Shown piece by piece: positions 7,974 through 17,458 of a stretch of 43,790 nucleotides of DNA. Location of the stretch: positions 1-43,790 of the forward strand of contig JBBQXF010000029.1 of the NCBI GenBank assembly GCA_038209965.1, given 5' to 3'. The first letter of the stretch is position 1. Each line of letters starts with the position of its first letter. Origin of the DNA: JALONO01 sp038209965 (GTDB lineage Bacteria; Bacteroidota; Bacteroidia; Cytophagales; Thermoflexibacteraceae). Under the pieces are notes generated by a model that ran no database searches, had not been told where the DNA came from, and worked only from the letters and a program-made list of their open reading frames with translations. The position numbers were made by a program, and so were the translations under genes.

Positions 7974-9779
7974 ATGAAAACAGTCACAGTACTATTGTTT
8001 CTATGCTGGGCACTTGCCCCCACCTTCGTCCATGCCCAAGACGATACCGATCTGGCCAATGAATATTACTCCACCGGGGAGTTTGACAAAGCGGCGACCT
8101 TATACGCCAAAGTGGCCAAGAACAAAGATGCCGTCATCTTCATCCACAAAAACTACATGGATGCGCTGCTCAAGCTCCAACAGTATGACGAAGCCGAGAA
8201 ATACCTGAAAAAACAATTGAAAAACCACCCGAGCGAGTCCATGTTCAGTGTAGACTACGGGGTGCTGCTCAACCTGCAGGGGCGCCGCGAAGAAGCTGCC
8301 AAGCACTTGGAGGCTTTTATAGCCATGATCAAGAAAGACGATAACCAGATTCGCTATGCTGCCCGGCACTTTATCAATGCCAATTTGTTCGATTACGCCG
8401 AGCAGGTATATCTTGCCGGGCGAAAAAATGGCAACGACAAGTTTATTTATGAGATGGCTTCCTTGTATTCGATTTCGGGCAAAGTGGACAAAATGCTGGA
8501 AGAATACCTAGAACTGCTCAACGAGGGCGAAAATCAGTTGGATTATATCCAGAATATTTTGCAGTCCCGGGTGCGTGACGATGAAGAATTGGCGCAGCTG
8601 GAGCCGACATTGGTCAAGTACATCCAAAAATATCCCGATCAAATTGCCTACAATGAAATGTTGGTCTGGTTTTACATCCAGATGAAAGACTTTAGCAAAG
8701 CATTCACCCAAGCCAAGGCCATTGACCGGCGAAAAAAACTGCTGGGCTATAACCTCTATGATTTGGGCATGTTGGCCATTGAGAACAAAGAATTTGGGTC
8801 GGCCACCAAGATTTTTGAATACTTGGTCGATCGATACCGGGATCAGGACATCTACCCGGTCTCGCGCAAGATGCTCATCAAATCAAAAGAAGAACAGGTC
8901 AAAAACACCTTCCCAGTCGATTACGTGCGGATCCGTTCCCTGGCCACTGATTATACCCAACTCATCAACGAACTGGGCTTGCTGGAGAACACAGCCGAGG
9001 CGGCCCGGAGCTTGGCCTTGTTGCAGGCGTTTTATTTGAACAACAAGGACACGGCCATTGTCATTCTGGAGCGGCTCACCAAAACCCCCGGCATGAAGAA
9101 GGACTTGGTGGCCCAAGCCAAACTGGATCTGGGCGACATCTACCTGCTCAAGGGCGAACCGTGGGAATCGACCCTGCTCTATTCGCAAGTAGAAAAATCG
9201 GAGAAGAACACCAATACCGGGCAGTTGGCCAAGCTCAAAAATGCCAAACTCTCCTATTTCAAAGGTGATTTTGAATATGCCAAAGAATACCTCGATGTGC
9301 TGAAGCTGGCCACCACCCGCGAGATCGCCAACGACGCCATGCAACTGTCACTTTTGATCGGTGACAACGTTTCGCTCGATACCACCGAAGCCACGCTCCG
9401 CGAGTTTGCGGCCATCGATCTGTTGGTGTTTCAGAGCAAACTGGACGAAGCTTTGATCAAGTATGACAATATGCTCAAGCGATTCCCCAATCACTCGCTT
9501 TCTGATGAAATTTATTGGGCAAAAGCGAGCATCTTTTATAAAAAAGGGGAATTTGAAAAAGCAATTGCGGAATTGAAACGGCTCGGGGAGGAATACAAAG
9601 AAGATATTTTGGCCGACGATGCCAATTTTCTAATGGCTCGGATCTACGAGGAGAACCTCAAGGACAAACTGAAGGCCCAAGAACTGTACTTGGCCCAATT
9701 GACCAAGTTCCCGGGCAGCATTTTCACGGTGGAGGCCCGGAAGCGCCTGCGCTTGCTGCGGGGCGACAACGTGAACTAG
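7974..9779 (+). CDS. Secreted tetratricopeptide-repeat protein
   Basis: ATG at 7974 is chosen because it starts a clear signal peptide, MKTVTVLLFLCWALAP, ending in V-H-A-Q; the frame is open upstream to 7863, but that part lies in the repeat-rich AT region. The mature 601-residue protein is all-helical TPR repeats, for example the units around EYYSTGEFDKAATLYAK, LLKLQQYDEAEKYLKK and IYWAKASIFYKKGEFEKAI. The last repeats resemble the YbgF/BamD-like tail, with a gap-free tandem of 34-residue units ending in FPGSIFTVEARKRLR. It is probably a periplasmic scaffold in envelope assembly; no enzymatic motif is present. A strong terminator follows 110 bases after the stop. Confidence 0.85.
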   Translation: MKTVTVLLFLCWALAPTFVHAQDDTDLANEYYSTGEFDKAATLYAKVAKNKDAVIFIHKNYMDALLKLQQYDEAEKYLKKQLKNHPSESMFSVDYGVLLNLQGRREEAAKHLEAFIAMIKKDDNQIRYAARHFINANLFDYAEQVYLAGRKNGNDKFIYEMASLYSISGKVDKMLEEYLELLNEGENQLDYIQNILQSRVRDDEELAQLEPTLVKYIQKYPDQIAYNEMLVWFYIQMKDFSKAFTQAKAIDRRKKLLGYNLYDLGMLAIENKEFGSATKIFEYLVDRYRDQDIYPVSRKMLIKSKEEQVKNTFPVDYVRIRSLATDYTQLINELGLLENTAEAARSLALLQAFYLNNKDTAIVILERLTKTPGMKKDLVAQAKLDLGDIYLLKGEPWESTLLYSQVEKSEKNTNTGQLAKLKNAKLSYFKGDFEYAKEYLDVLKLATTREIANDAMQLSLLIGDNVSLDTTEATLREFAAIDLLVFQSKLDEALIKYDNMLKRFPNHSLSDEIYWAKASIFYKKGEFEKAIAELKRLGEEYKEDILADDANFLMARIYEENLKDKLKAQELYLAQLTKFPGSIFTVEARKRLRLLRGDNVN

Positions 9780-10400
9780 CATTTCGTTGTTTCGCCCAAT
9801 ATCTGGAGTGCCGCGAATAACTGATTGCGAAATGACCATCCCATTGCCCCTGAACCCTGTCTGTCCATTGTTTTGGGACCGAAATAGAAAAAGGCTTCAA
9901 ACTTGCTAAAGTTTGAAGCCTTTTTACTTAAAAAAGCGGCGGTGGTTAGGGCAAAGTGATTACTCGCGTCACATTATCGAACTTGATTGTTGCTTGTTTT
10001 GCCATCGGCAGATGAGGCACCAATCCATTTTTTATGATTGCCGATCATCGTCAACCAGCATTGTTTACCGGCGTAAATAAAACCAGCTATTGCTATTTTT
10101 AATAGATTTGGACGGTTGGGCCACCAATGGGAAATTCTCATTTATCGGCCAATGAAGATTTGCCATAAGTTGTTGAACAAACCACTTCACCGCCATCAAC
10201 ACCCGATAATGAACGTTTTTCTTGCAGTAACGCAGGATTTTCGATAAAAAGCGAAGTGAGAGGTCAACAAAAAAATCAAAAGTGCGTAATTTGCGTTGGT
10301 ATAGGTGCTCGTTTTGAACGACGAACATTCCTAAAAAACAGTTGCCAATTATTTCTTGATCGTAAACTTGAGGGGGCGGTTTGAGGCCCAAAACCAACGC
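9780..10400. other. Intergenic region after the TPR gene
   Basis: About 620 bases. Apart from the terminator at 9888-9925 I see no gene, RNA signature or repeat. A 117-codon minus-strand frame at 10065-10418 lacks any recognisable domain or start context and overlaps the next gene's signal peptide. The promoter for the MG2/TonB-plug gene must lie near the right end, but no clear -7 box is visible. Confidence 0.5.
9888..9925 (+). terminator. Strong intrinsic terminator of the TPR gene
   Basis: A perfect 17-bp stem, AAAAAGGCTTCAAACTT with its exact complement, has a 4-base loop GCTA and ends in T5 on the plus strand. The A5 on the left arm makes it symmetric, so it can also work on the minus strand. 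Confidence 0.9.
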
Positions 10401-12872
10401 ATGAAAACACTTCACCAATGCCTGACATTAATTGCCCTGTTGCTGATGTTCATGGGAGCCACGCCCAGCGATGACATTGTGCCTACCCTTATCGGCAATC
10501 TCGAGAAGTACAATGCGGCGTTTGCCCAAGAAAAAATTTGGGTCAATACCGACAAACCTTATTACGCCTTGGGCGATGACATCTGGTTCAAAGTGCAGGT
10601 GGCCGATGCCAATATTCATACGCCAACTGCACTGAGCAGAATAGTGTACGTGGAACTGCTCCAGCCAGATACCAAACTGCACCGTCGCTTGATGCTCAAC
10701 CTGGACACCGTGACGGGCACGGCAGTGGCCGATTTTTCCCTGCCCGACTCCCTGCCCGCCGGCACTTATCGACTGCGGGCCTACACCAATTGGATGCAAA
10801 ATTTTGGGGAGGAAGCGGCTTTTGATCGGCCGATGGAAGTGTTTGACCCCAAAGCTGCCAGCAGTGGCGCAGCCAAAACCACTTACACGCCCGAGGCAAA
10901 ATTGCAGTTTTTCCCCGAGGGCGGCGAGATGATCGCTGGGTTTCGTTGCCGGGTGGGGTTCAAACTGACCGATCAGTTTGGCAAAGGAATCAATGGTAGC
11001 GGCCTTGTGGTGAGCAACGAGGGAGTTACCGTAGCCAGGTTTCAAGCTGCGTGCGCCGGCATCGGGGCGTTCCGGTTTGTGCCCGAGGTGGGCAAGGGCT
11101 ACACGGCCAAACTCTACCGCCCCGATAGCACATTTACTGAGTTTGCCCTGCCCCCCGCCAAAGCCGAAGGGGCCATGCTCACCTTGTCACATACCGACAC
11201 CGATACAGTGTTCAAAGCCCAGATCTCGGCCAGCCAATCGTGGGTGGCTGCGCAGCGCGAGGTCATTTTACTGGGCCAGAGCCGGGGCAAAGTCCACTTT
11301 GTCGCCCGGGGCAAAATGGATGGGCCGTTGTTCACCGTTTCCGTGCCCAAGTCCCGCTTTCCCGAGGGTGTGGTGCAGTGGACCCTGTTTGACACCAAGG
11401 GCGAACCGCTGTGCGAGCGACTGACCTATAATCGCAGCAACCATCAGTTCAGTATCCGGCTTGTGCCCCAAAAAACGGTTTTCAAGCCCCGCGAGCAGGT
11501 GGAACTGGAGATACAAGTGACCAGTCCCACCGGGCAGCCGATGGCCACTTGTCTATCACTGGCCGTGACTGATGCCGGAAAAGTGAAATATGACGAAGTG
11601 GGCCAAGAAAACATCCAAGCTTATCTACTACTTTCTTCCGAGGTGAAAGGCGTAATAGAACAGCCCGGCTACTACTTCCAATCGCCCGTGACCAAGGCCG
11701 TGCACGAATCCTTGGATCAATTGCTGATTACGCAAGGCTGGCGGCGTTTTGTTTGGCAGAAAATCGCCAAGGGGGAAATGCCCCAACCCAAATACTTCAT
11801 TGAGCAATCCTTTGGGCTGGGCGGCACCGTTACTTTGCCCAACGGCAAGCCCATGAGCAAGGGTAACTTGACCCTGATGGTGACCAACCAAGATGGCTTG
11901 ATTGCCAACTCCCAAACCGATTCATTGGGCCGGTTTTTCTTTGGGGGGCTTGATTATTTGGACACGATCAAAACAGTGGTGCAGGCCCGCACCGACAAAG
12001 ATCGCAAACGGCTCAATATCAAAATTAATGAACCGATTTTCCCGGTTGCACCACCGCGCACATTCCCTTTCCATTCGTTCCAAGCCGAAGATTATTTGGC
12101 CAACCGCCGCCAGCAAACCCTTGCCGACCTTTCATTCAAGGACATTGCCGATCAGGTATTGCGGGAGGTAGAGATCAAAGACAGCAAAATTGAGGATAAA
12201 GTCAAAGAGGATGGCCGCTTCCGGATCCACGGCCAAGCCGATGCGGTACTCATGGCCAAGGACAACAATTTTGGGGCGATGGCCGCTTCGGGCAATATCT
12301 TGCAGGCCCTACAAGGCCGGGTGGCCGGGGTCCAAGTAACCCCCGATGGCACAGGTGGCTTCAATATTCAGATCAGGGGGCCCAATTCATTGAGTGGCGG
12401 CACTGCCCCGCTCCTATTGATCGATGGGGTGCCCATGAGCGACTTGAGTGCGGCCAATACCATCAATCCCAACGATGTGGAATCCATCGAGGTGCTCAAA
12501 GGCACTTCGGCGGCCATTTACGGAGTGCAAGGGGCCAATGGGGTGATTGCGATTTACACCCGCCGGGGCAGCGACAACCTGTCCAGTACGCTCCCCCGCG
12601 AGGGCATTGTCAATTATGTGGCCTTGGGCTACTACAAAGCCCGTGAGTTCTACAGTCCCGACTACACCAAAACGCCCCCCAAAACGCCCAAGCCCGATAT
12701 GCGATCCACCATTTATTGGAACGGGCAGATCAAGACAGATCCCTTGGGCCGGGCCAAAATCGTATTCCATACAGCTGATGCGCCCACGCGCTACCGCTTG
12801 GTGGCCGAAGGGCTGTCGCTCGCTGGCCTTCCCGGAGCCACCGTCCAATATCTGGAAATAAAGAAAGAGTAA
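10401..12872 (+). CDS. MG2/carboxypeptidase-like/TonB-plug protein without beta-barrel
   Basis: ATG at 10401 begins a signal peptide (MKTLHQCLTLIALLLMFMGA). The mature protein of about 800 residues starts with a macroglobulin MG2-like domain: E-K-I-W-V-N-T-D-K-P-Y-Y, then LPAGTYRLRAYTNWM. More beta-sandwich domains follow, then a carboxypeptidase-regulatory-like unit (about residues 465-540). A TonB-dependent receptor plug sits at about residues 625-723, with LQALQGRVAGVQV, I-Q-I-R-G, L-L-L-I-D-G-V-P and I-E-V-L-K-G-T-S-A-A-I-Y-G. The final 100 residues (Y-K-A-R-E-F-Y-S-P, T-I-Y-W-N-G) are another macroglobulin-like domain. No 22-stranded barrel follows the plug, so it is not a transporter on its own. 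This architecture recurs in Bacteroidota; its role is unclear. lepB follows closely. Confidence 0.85.
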   Translation: MKTLHQCLTLIALLLMFMGATPSDDIVPTLIGNLEKYNAAFAQEKIWVNTDKPYYALGDDIWFKVQVADANIHTPTALSRIVYVELLQPDTKLHRRLMLNLDTVTGTAVADFSLPDSLPAGTYRLRAYTNWMQNFGEEAAFDRPMEVFDPKAASSGAAKTTYTPEAKLQFFPEGGEMIAGFRCRVGFKLTDQFGKGINGSGLVVSNEGVTVARFQAACAGIGAFRFVPEVGKGYTAKLYRPDSTFTEFALPPAKAEGAMLTLSHTDTDTVFKAQISASQSWVAAQREVILLGQSRGKVHFVARGKMDGPLFTVSVPKSRFPEGVVQWTLFDTKGEPLCERLTYNRSNHQFSIRLVPQKTVFKPREQVELEIQVTSPTGQPMATCLSLAVTDAGKVKYDEVGQENIQAYLLLSSEVKGVIEQPGYYFQSPVTKAVHESLDQLLITQGWRRFVWQKIAKGEMPQPKYFIEQSFGLGGTVTLPNGKPMSKGNLTLMVTNQDGLIANSQTDSLGRFFFGGLDYLDTIKTVVQARTDKDRKRLNIKINEPIFPVAPPRTFPFHSFQAEDYLANRRQQTLADLSFKDIADQVLREVEIKDSKIEDKVKEDGRFRIHGQADAVLMAKDNNFGAMAASGNILQALQGRVAGVQVTPDGTGGFNIQIRGPNSLSGGTAPLLLIDGVPMSDLSAANTINPNDVESIEVLKGTSAAIYGVQGANGVIAIYTRRGSDNLSSTLPREGIVNYVALGYYKAREFYSPDYTKTPPKTPKPDMRSTIYWNGQIKTDPLGRAKIVFHTADAPTRYRLVAEGLSLAGLPGATVQYLEIKKE

Positions 12873-12914
12873 AAAATGCGTTATAATTGCGGTAAAAGTT
12901 TAATTGATCGCCAA

Positions 12915-14054
12915 ATGAGTCTATTATCCACGAATCAGAATACTGATAAAAAGACCGACAAAACGCCCAAGCCCCCCAAAAGTGCCCTGCGCGAATGGGT
13001 AGACGCAGTGGTTTTTGCAGTCATTGTGGCCACGGTGTTCCGTTGGTTTTTTGTTGAGCCGTTCACCATTCCCACTCCTTCAATGGAGAAATCATTGCTG
13101 GTGGGTGATTACTTGTTCGTGAGCAAAATGCACTACGGTGCCCGCACACCCAAAACACCACTGCAAATTCCCTTGGCCGCCAACAAGATCTGGGGAACGG
13201 ACATCCCCTCGTTCCTGCGCTGGATCCAATTGCCCCAATTCAGATTGCCGGGTTTTTCCGAAGTGAAGCGCAACGACGCGGTAGTGTTCAACTATCCGCC
13301 CGAAGTTGACCTGCCCACTGATATGAAAACCTACTATATCAAGCGGTGCATTGGCTTGCCGGGCGAGGAGATTTCAATGGTCAATCAGCAAGTATTTATC
13401 AACGGCAAGGCCATTGCGGCCCCGGCCGAGTCCCAGACCAGTTACGCCCTTGAGACCCGGGAAGTTTTGAAAGAGCGCGTCTTTCAAGGTTTTGGCATCA
13501 CCGATGTGGATCAGACCGGTGAGGGCTACCAAGTCCACACCGACTCGCTAACAGCCGAGAAACTGCGCAAGGCAGCGTTTACCGTCAAATTGACTAAGCA
13601 AGTATATGAGCGCTCAGATGCCTACTCGAGTGCGCGCTTTTTTAGCCAAGTCAACGGGATCGAGAAAGTAATGCTTCCTAAATTTGATTGGAGCATGGAT
13701 AATTTTGGTCCCCTGCGCATCCCCAAAAAAGGGGCAGTGCTGCCCATCGATGCCATGAACTTGTCTTTGTACGAACACGTTATCCGTTATTATGAAGGCA
13801 ATGAGGATGTCAAATTGGAGGGCGGCAAACTATCAATTGCGGGCAAAGAAGTGAAGGAATATACCTTCAAGCAAAACTACTATATGATGATGGGCGACAA
13901 CCGCCACAACTCGGCCGATTCGCGTTTTTGGGGTTTTGTGCCCGAAGACCATATTTTGGGCAAGGCCCTGTTTGTTTGGCTGTCCATCAACCCCAACCCG
14001 AGCGAAGAAGAAAGCAAAGTGCGCTGGAGCCGGTTGTTCAGTGGGATTAACTAA
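12915..14054 (+). CDS. lepB: Signal peptidase I (long Bacteroidota type)
   Basis: A 379-residue inner-membrane signal peptidase. One N-terminal membrane segment (about residues 29-47) is followed by the catalytic Ser in T-I-P-T-P-S-M (Ser56) and the general base Lys in Y-Y-I-K-R-C-I-G-L-P-G (Lys143). The late box is M-G-D-N-R-H-N-S-A-D-S-R-F-W-G-F-V-P. A large insertion of about 150 residues separates the Lys box from the last box, as in Bacteroidota and unlike the short Gram-positive enzymes. An ATG at 12876, 13 codons earlier and one base after the preceding stop codon, is an alternative start. The close spacing suggests cotranscription with the MG2/TonB-plug gene. Confidence 0.95.
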   Translation: MSLLSTNQNTDKKTDKTPKPPKSALREWVDAVVFAVIVATVFRWFFVEPFTIPTPSMEKSLLVGDYLFVSKMHYGARTPKTPLQIPLAANKIWGTDIPSFLRWIQLPQFRLPGFSEVKRNDAVVFNYPPEVDLPTDMKTYYIKRCIGLPGEEISMVNQQVFINGKAIAAPAESQTSYALETREVLKERVFQGFGITDVDQTGEGYQVHTDSLTAEKLRKAAFTVKLTKQVYERSDAYSSARFFSQVNGIEKVMLPKFDWSMDNFGPLRIPKKGAVLPIDAMNLSLYEHVIRYYEGNEDVKLEGGKLSIAGKEVKEYTFKQNYYMMMGDNRHNSADSRFWGFVPEDHILGKALFVWLSINPNPSEEESKVRWSRLFSGIN

Positions 14055-14471
14055 CGGTTGCACCTTTTCTGGCCGCCAGTCAGAAATACAAGGCAGTAGT
14101 TTAGATTTCCGAGCACTCAATAATGGCCTAAACCGATAGGCCAACTCCCCTCCCCTCATTTGGCCAACCGGGCCCAAGCAAAGGGAGGGGAATTTTGTTG
14201 GACAACCATCCTTGCCGCCTAGCCGGAAGACTGTAACAATGAAAAAGTAACCACGCATTTTCAAGACGTTTTTCGGAATTCTCAAACCGCGAAGGCGTGT
14301 ATGGATTTGGTGACTCATCGCTAAAAAGCATTTACGACCGACAAATGTACAATCGCCAATAAAAGTTGGCCAAAATTGGGGCAGCATCGGAACACAGTCG
14401 CTGATCGCCGCTGCGATATTAAACTGTCTATTTATAACCGAACCGGCCACTTCATCAAGCCCAAAAAACCG
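14055..14471. other. Intergenic region after lepB
   Basis: About 420 bases. It contains the lepB terminator at 14146-14196. I see no gene, RNA or clear promoter in the remaining part before the flavoprotein gene. Confidence 0.5.
14146..14196 (+). terminator. Probable intrinsic terminator of lepB
   Basis: The arms TCCCCTCCC and GGGAGGGGA form a 9-bp GC-rich stem around a 28-base loop that contains a TTGGCCAA palindrome. ATTTTG follows the stem. The distance to the lepB stop is about 90 bases. Confidence 0.6.
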
Positions 14472-15914
14472 ATGAACCAGAAAATAAAATATGACCTAAT
14501 CATTGCCGGGGCTGGCAGTGCTGGAATGCCCTGCGCCATTTTGGCTGCTGAGCAAGGGGCCAACGTGCTGGTCATCGAAAAAAGCGATCAAGTGGGCGGA
14601 ACCCTCCACCTCTCGGCCGGCCACTTGAGCGCGGGGGGCACGCGCCGCCAACGGGCCATGCACATCGATGACTCGCCCGATCAGCACTATGCAGATGTGA
14701 TGCGCGTATGCCGCCACACTGCTGATCCCAAGCTTTTGCGCCTTGCCGTGGACGAAGCTCCGCACACCCTAGATTGGCTTGATGATCTGGGTTTTGCGTT
14801 TGATCCCACTACTCCCAAACTGGTTTTTGGCCATGTGCCTTATCAGACTCCACGCACTTATTGGGGAACCGAGCGGGCCTTCTCCATTTTTAAAGTACTC
14901 AAACCGCTGTGGGACCGGTACGTGGATTCGGGCCAGATCACCGTCAAGCTGGGCCATGCCATGCAAAGCTTGGTAGTTGACAATGACCGGGTGATAGGAT
15001 TAGTTGCCGATAAAAATGGCGAAAATATTACTTTTGTAGGTAAAAATGTGGTATTGACTACGGGTGGTTACGCGGCCAATCCCGCTTTTTTTGCCAAAGT
15101 CCATCCCCAGCGCCCCCGGTTGCTCAGCACCGCCGCCCTTACTTCCACCGGGGATGGCATCATAGTGGCCCAGCAAGTGGGCGGCGTGTTTCGCGGGGCC
15201 GAGCAACATATTTCGAGTTTGGGCGGCATCGAGGCCGAATCTGGCTCGGGCCGAGTAGACTATTGGACACTTTGGGGGATGTTTTTCACGGCCAAATACC
15301 GCCCACCCCGTGAGATCTATGTCAATGCCAACGGCCAACGGTTTCTAAATGAAGACGAACTGGATCCAGATGCCCGCGAGCGCATCATTGCCCAACAACC
15401 CGGTGAACGCTTTTGGGCCATTTTTGACGATGCCTCCATCGACAAAGGCGATGGCTTGATCCGGGATTGGGACGGCGACCAGATCCGGGCAGCGGCCCAA
15501 TCTGAAAAATTCGCTTGGCGGGCCAATACCCTGGCCGAATTGGCCGACAAGACAGGGCTGCCCGCCAAGGCCCTGCAAATAACCGTGGCCGAATACAACC
15601 AAGCCGTAGGTCGGCGCACCGACCCAGCTTTTGGCCGCCACACACTGGCCGATCCGATTGCCCAAGCCCCATTTTATGCCTTGCTGACCTACACCTCTTC
15701 GCTCATCAGTTTTGGGGGCCTCCACGTGGATGAGCACCTACAAGTGTTGGACGCGCAAGGGCTGCCCATCACAGGCTTGTACGCTGCCGGGGAAATCTTG
15801 GGGGCCGGGGCCACCAGCGGCAATGCTTTTTGTGGTGGAATGTTGATCACCCCTGCGTTGAGCTTTGGGCGGATCCTGGGCCGCCAATTGGGCAAACAGG
15901 TCGGCAAAATTTAA
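14472..15914 (+). CDS. FAD-dependent oxidoreductase, fumarate reductase/ketosteroid dehydrogenase-like
   Basis: A 480-residue flavoprotein of the FAD_binding_2 family. The N-terminus has the dinucleotide motif G-A-G-S-A-G-M followed by VLVIEKSDQVGGT, which contacts FAD. A C-terminal G-G-L-H-V-D then G-L-Y-A-A-G-E-I and N-A-F-C-G-G-M complete the family signature. Relatives include fumarate reductase flavoproteins, 3-ketosteroid-delta1-dehydrogenase and tricarballylate dehydrogenase; I cannot choose between them. ATG at 14472 gives the normal N-terminus, while the frame runs 32 codons further up without family features. The stop codon shares bases with the stop of the convergent FemAB-like gene. 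No electron-transfer partner is adjacent. Confidence 0.85.
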   Translation: MNQKIKYDLIIAGAGSAGMPCAILAAEQGANVLVIEKSDQVGGTLHLSAGHLSAGGTRRQRAMHIDDSPDQHYADVMRVCRHTADPKLLRLAVDEAPHTLDWLDDLGFAFDPTTPKLVFGHVPYQTPRTYWGTERAFSIFKVLKPLWDRYVDSGQITVKLGHAMQSLVVDNDRVIGLVADKNGENITFVGKNVVLTTGGYAANPAFFAKVHPQRPRLLSTAALTSTGDGIIVAQQVGGVFRGAEQHISSLGGIEAESGSGRVDYWTLWGMFFTAKYRPPREIYVNANGQRFLNEDELDPDARERIIAQQPGERFWAIFDDASIDKGDGLIRDWDGDQIRAAAQSEKFAWRANTLAELADKTGLPAKALQITVAEYNQAVGRRTDPAFGRHTLADPIAQAPFYALLTYTSSLISFGGLHVDEHLQVLDAQGLPITGLYAAGEILGAGATSGNAFCGGMLITPALSFGRILGRQLGKQVGKI

Positions 15915-16894
15915 CGGGCAGTCCGGTGTCCCAGTTGCTGTTTTACCCACCAAGCCGCGTTGATCCACCGGGGCAGGTGATTGTAACTGATTTTGCAAAA
16001 GGGTACCGGCTCTGCCCCAAAACTGCGGTAGAAACTGACAATTTCAGGTAATTCGGGGCTTTCAAAATCAAAGATCAAGGGCTGGCCTGCTGATCGTTGA
16101 AACTGCTGATCAAGCAGCCAAGTCCGGCCATTGGCCCGCCGGGCATGATCAAAAGCAGCATTGAAAAGATAAATAATTTTACTGCCAGTTTGGGCAAACA
16201 GTGTGCCCGCTCCCAATTCACCAGTTGGCCCGGCTGCGTAATGCAAGCTCGCCATTCCGCGTTGGTGCAGGGCGCGATAAATGGCCCGGAGCCAGGCGTA
16301 ACTTTGGGGGTGGATGCCCCTGGTAAACGTTGGGGCCACATTTTGGGCAAACATGGCGATCAGTGGCTCAATATCTGTACTTTCCACCAGTGTCAACTTG
16401 GCCCGCTCGGCCCGTTGGAGGTTCATCCGCCGGTCGCGGGTGTAACGTACGGCCAGTTGGGCATAAGATTGCGAAAGATCAAGATGGTGGGTATGGGCCA
16501 GCGACCAGCCAACGGCCGACTGGCTGGCCAAGAAGGCTTGCAAACTGGGCGTGTTGGCTGCGTTGAAATGATAATGGGCCACGAAATTGACCCGCTTTTG
16601 GAGTTGGGCAAAAATCTCTTTCCAAGCTTGGTTGGGCAAGTCATGGTGGCCAAAAACCCCCAATTGTTGGGTAAACAAAGGCTGACGGACAAATGAAACC
16701 CCCCATTTGTGCGATTCGGGCAAGGGGATCACCGCCAAGTAGTGCCCCGCTTCTTCCCATATTAGGGCATTCCAACCCGGCGAAATGATGTCCAAGTACC
16801 ACGACAAAGCATAGCACAAACACTGGGGCGGTTGGGTGACGCACTCATCCCAGCGCACTTTATCAATTTCGGGATGGCCAACAAAGGTGAACAT
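15911..16894 (-). CDS. FemAB/GNAT-like acyltransferase family protein
   Basis: The 327-residue protein looks like a single-domain-pair GNAT/FemAB-type protein of Bacteroidota. Its middle segment has R-Y-T-R-D-R-R-M-N-L-Q-R-A, and the C-terminus has F-D-F-E-S-P-E-L-P-E-I-V-S-F-Y-R-S-F-G-A, the usual end of these folds (a helix after the strand that would hold the donor). The substrate is unknown. ATG at 16894 is preferred; an upstream frame to 16999 overlaps the DUF2721 gene. DUF2721 ends 19 bases upstream on the same strand, so the two are probably cotranscribed. The 3' end overlaps the flavoprotein stop codon by four bases. Confidence 0.65.
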   Translation of the reverse strand: MFTFVGHPEIDKVRWDECVTQPPQCLCYALSWYLDIISPGWNALIWEEAGHYLAVIPLPESHKWGVSFVRQPLFTQQLGVFGHHDLPNQAWKEIFAQLQKRVNFVAHYHFNAANTPSLQAFLASQSAVGWSLAHTHHLDLSQSYAQLAVRYTRDRRMNLQRAERAKLTLVESTDIEPLIAMFAQNVAPTFTRGIHPQSYAWLRAIYRALHQRGMASLHYAAGPTGELGAGTLFAQTGSKIIYLFNAAFDHARRANGRTWLLDQQFQRSAGQPLIFDFESPELPEIVSFYRSFGAEPVPFCKISYNHLPRWINAAWWVKQQLGHRTAR

Positions 16895-16913
16895 GGGGCT
16901 GGTTGAAGATCGA

Positions 16914-17327
16914 TCAGGGGTGAACCTCAAAATCACGAACTTCCTCAATGTCTTTGAGTTGGATATTGAGGGCCTTGATCGAGGCAATGATCTCAGCAAT
17001 TGAAATACTGAGCGAGATCATGAGCAATACCAGCGAACTGGCAAAAGCAGTGGTGGCCCACCCGTGCTGGCTTTCAAAAATCAAGAACATGCTGGTCACG
17101 CTCAAAAACAAACTAAGAACCCCAATCAACTGCATATCGCGGATTAGCCGGAGCCGAAAGCGCAAGTTTTTGATTTGGGCCAACAAATCGGGATCGGGCT
17201 GGCGGCGATGCTGGGCATGAAGATTGCGGATCAAGTTGGCAATGGCCAAAAAGCGGTTGGTGTAAGCCAGCATGAGCAATGAAACGGTGGGGAAAATAAA
17301 TGCTGGCACATTGAGTGATAATTCCAT
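16914..17327 (-). CDS. DUF2721 family membrane protein
   Basis: A 137-residue protein with three predicted membrane stretches: near residues 7-28, then VLSLFLSVTSMFLIF and SSLVLLMISLSISIAEIIA. Between the first two is a basic cytoplasmic segment with LRFRLRLIRDMQLIG, the conserved part of DUF2721. The C-terminus (LKDIEEVRDF) is acidic. The function of the family is unknown. It is the first gene of a likely pair with the FemAB-like gene and is divergent from nqrF. Confidence 0.75.
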   Translation of the reverse strand: MELSLNVPAFIFPTVSLLMLAYTNRFLAIANLIRNLHAQHRRQPDPDLLAQIKNLRFRLRLIRDMQLIGVLSLFLSVTSMFLIFESQHGWATTAFASSLVLLMISLSISIAEIIASIKALNIQLKDIEEVRDFEVHP

Positions 17328-17356
17328 CGCATTGTTCCAAAAAGAATATTAAGGAT

Positions 17357-17379
17357 AGCCAAAGTTAAAACCTTTGGCT
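17357..17379. promoter_or_regulatory. Inverted repeat in the DUF2721/nqrF intergenic gap
   Basis: AGCCAAAG and CTTTGGCT form an 8-bp perfect inverted repeat with a 7-base spacer. No T run follows on either strand, so it is more likely an operator than a terminator. It lies 30 bases upstream of the DUF2721 ATG and 40 bases upstream of the nqrF -7 box. Confidence 0.3.
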
Positions 17380-17419
17380 TAAAGTTGGGGTTAATGTACT
17401 ATTATTCTTAGGTTGTGCC

Positions 17420-17427
17420 TATCTTTG
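17420..17427 (+). promoter_or_regulatory. -7 promoter box of nqrF
   Basis: TATCTTTG matches TAnnTTTG perfectly, 31 bases before the nqrF ATG. There is no good TTTG at the usual 19-21 base distance. Confidence 0.45.
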
Positions 17428-17458
17428 CACGTAGTTTTTAACCCAAAATCATAGTCCG

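Noticed and set aside
10065..10418. 117-codon minus-strand open frame in the gap before the MG2/TonB-plug gene
   Set aside because: No domain, signal or start context; overlaps the signal peptide of a clear gene and sits in an otherwise non-coding gap.
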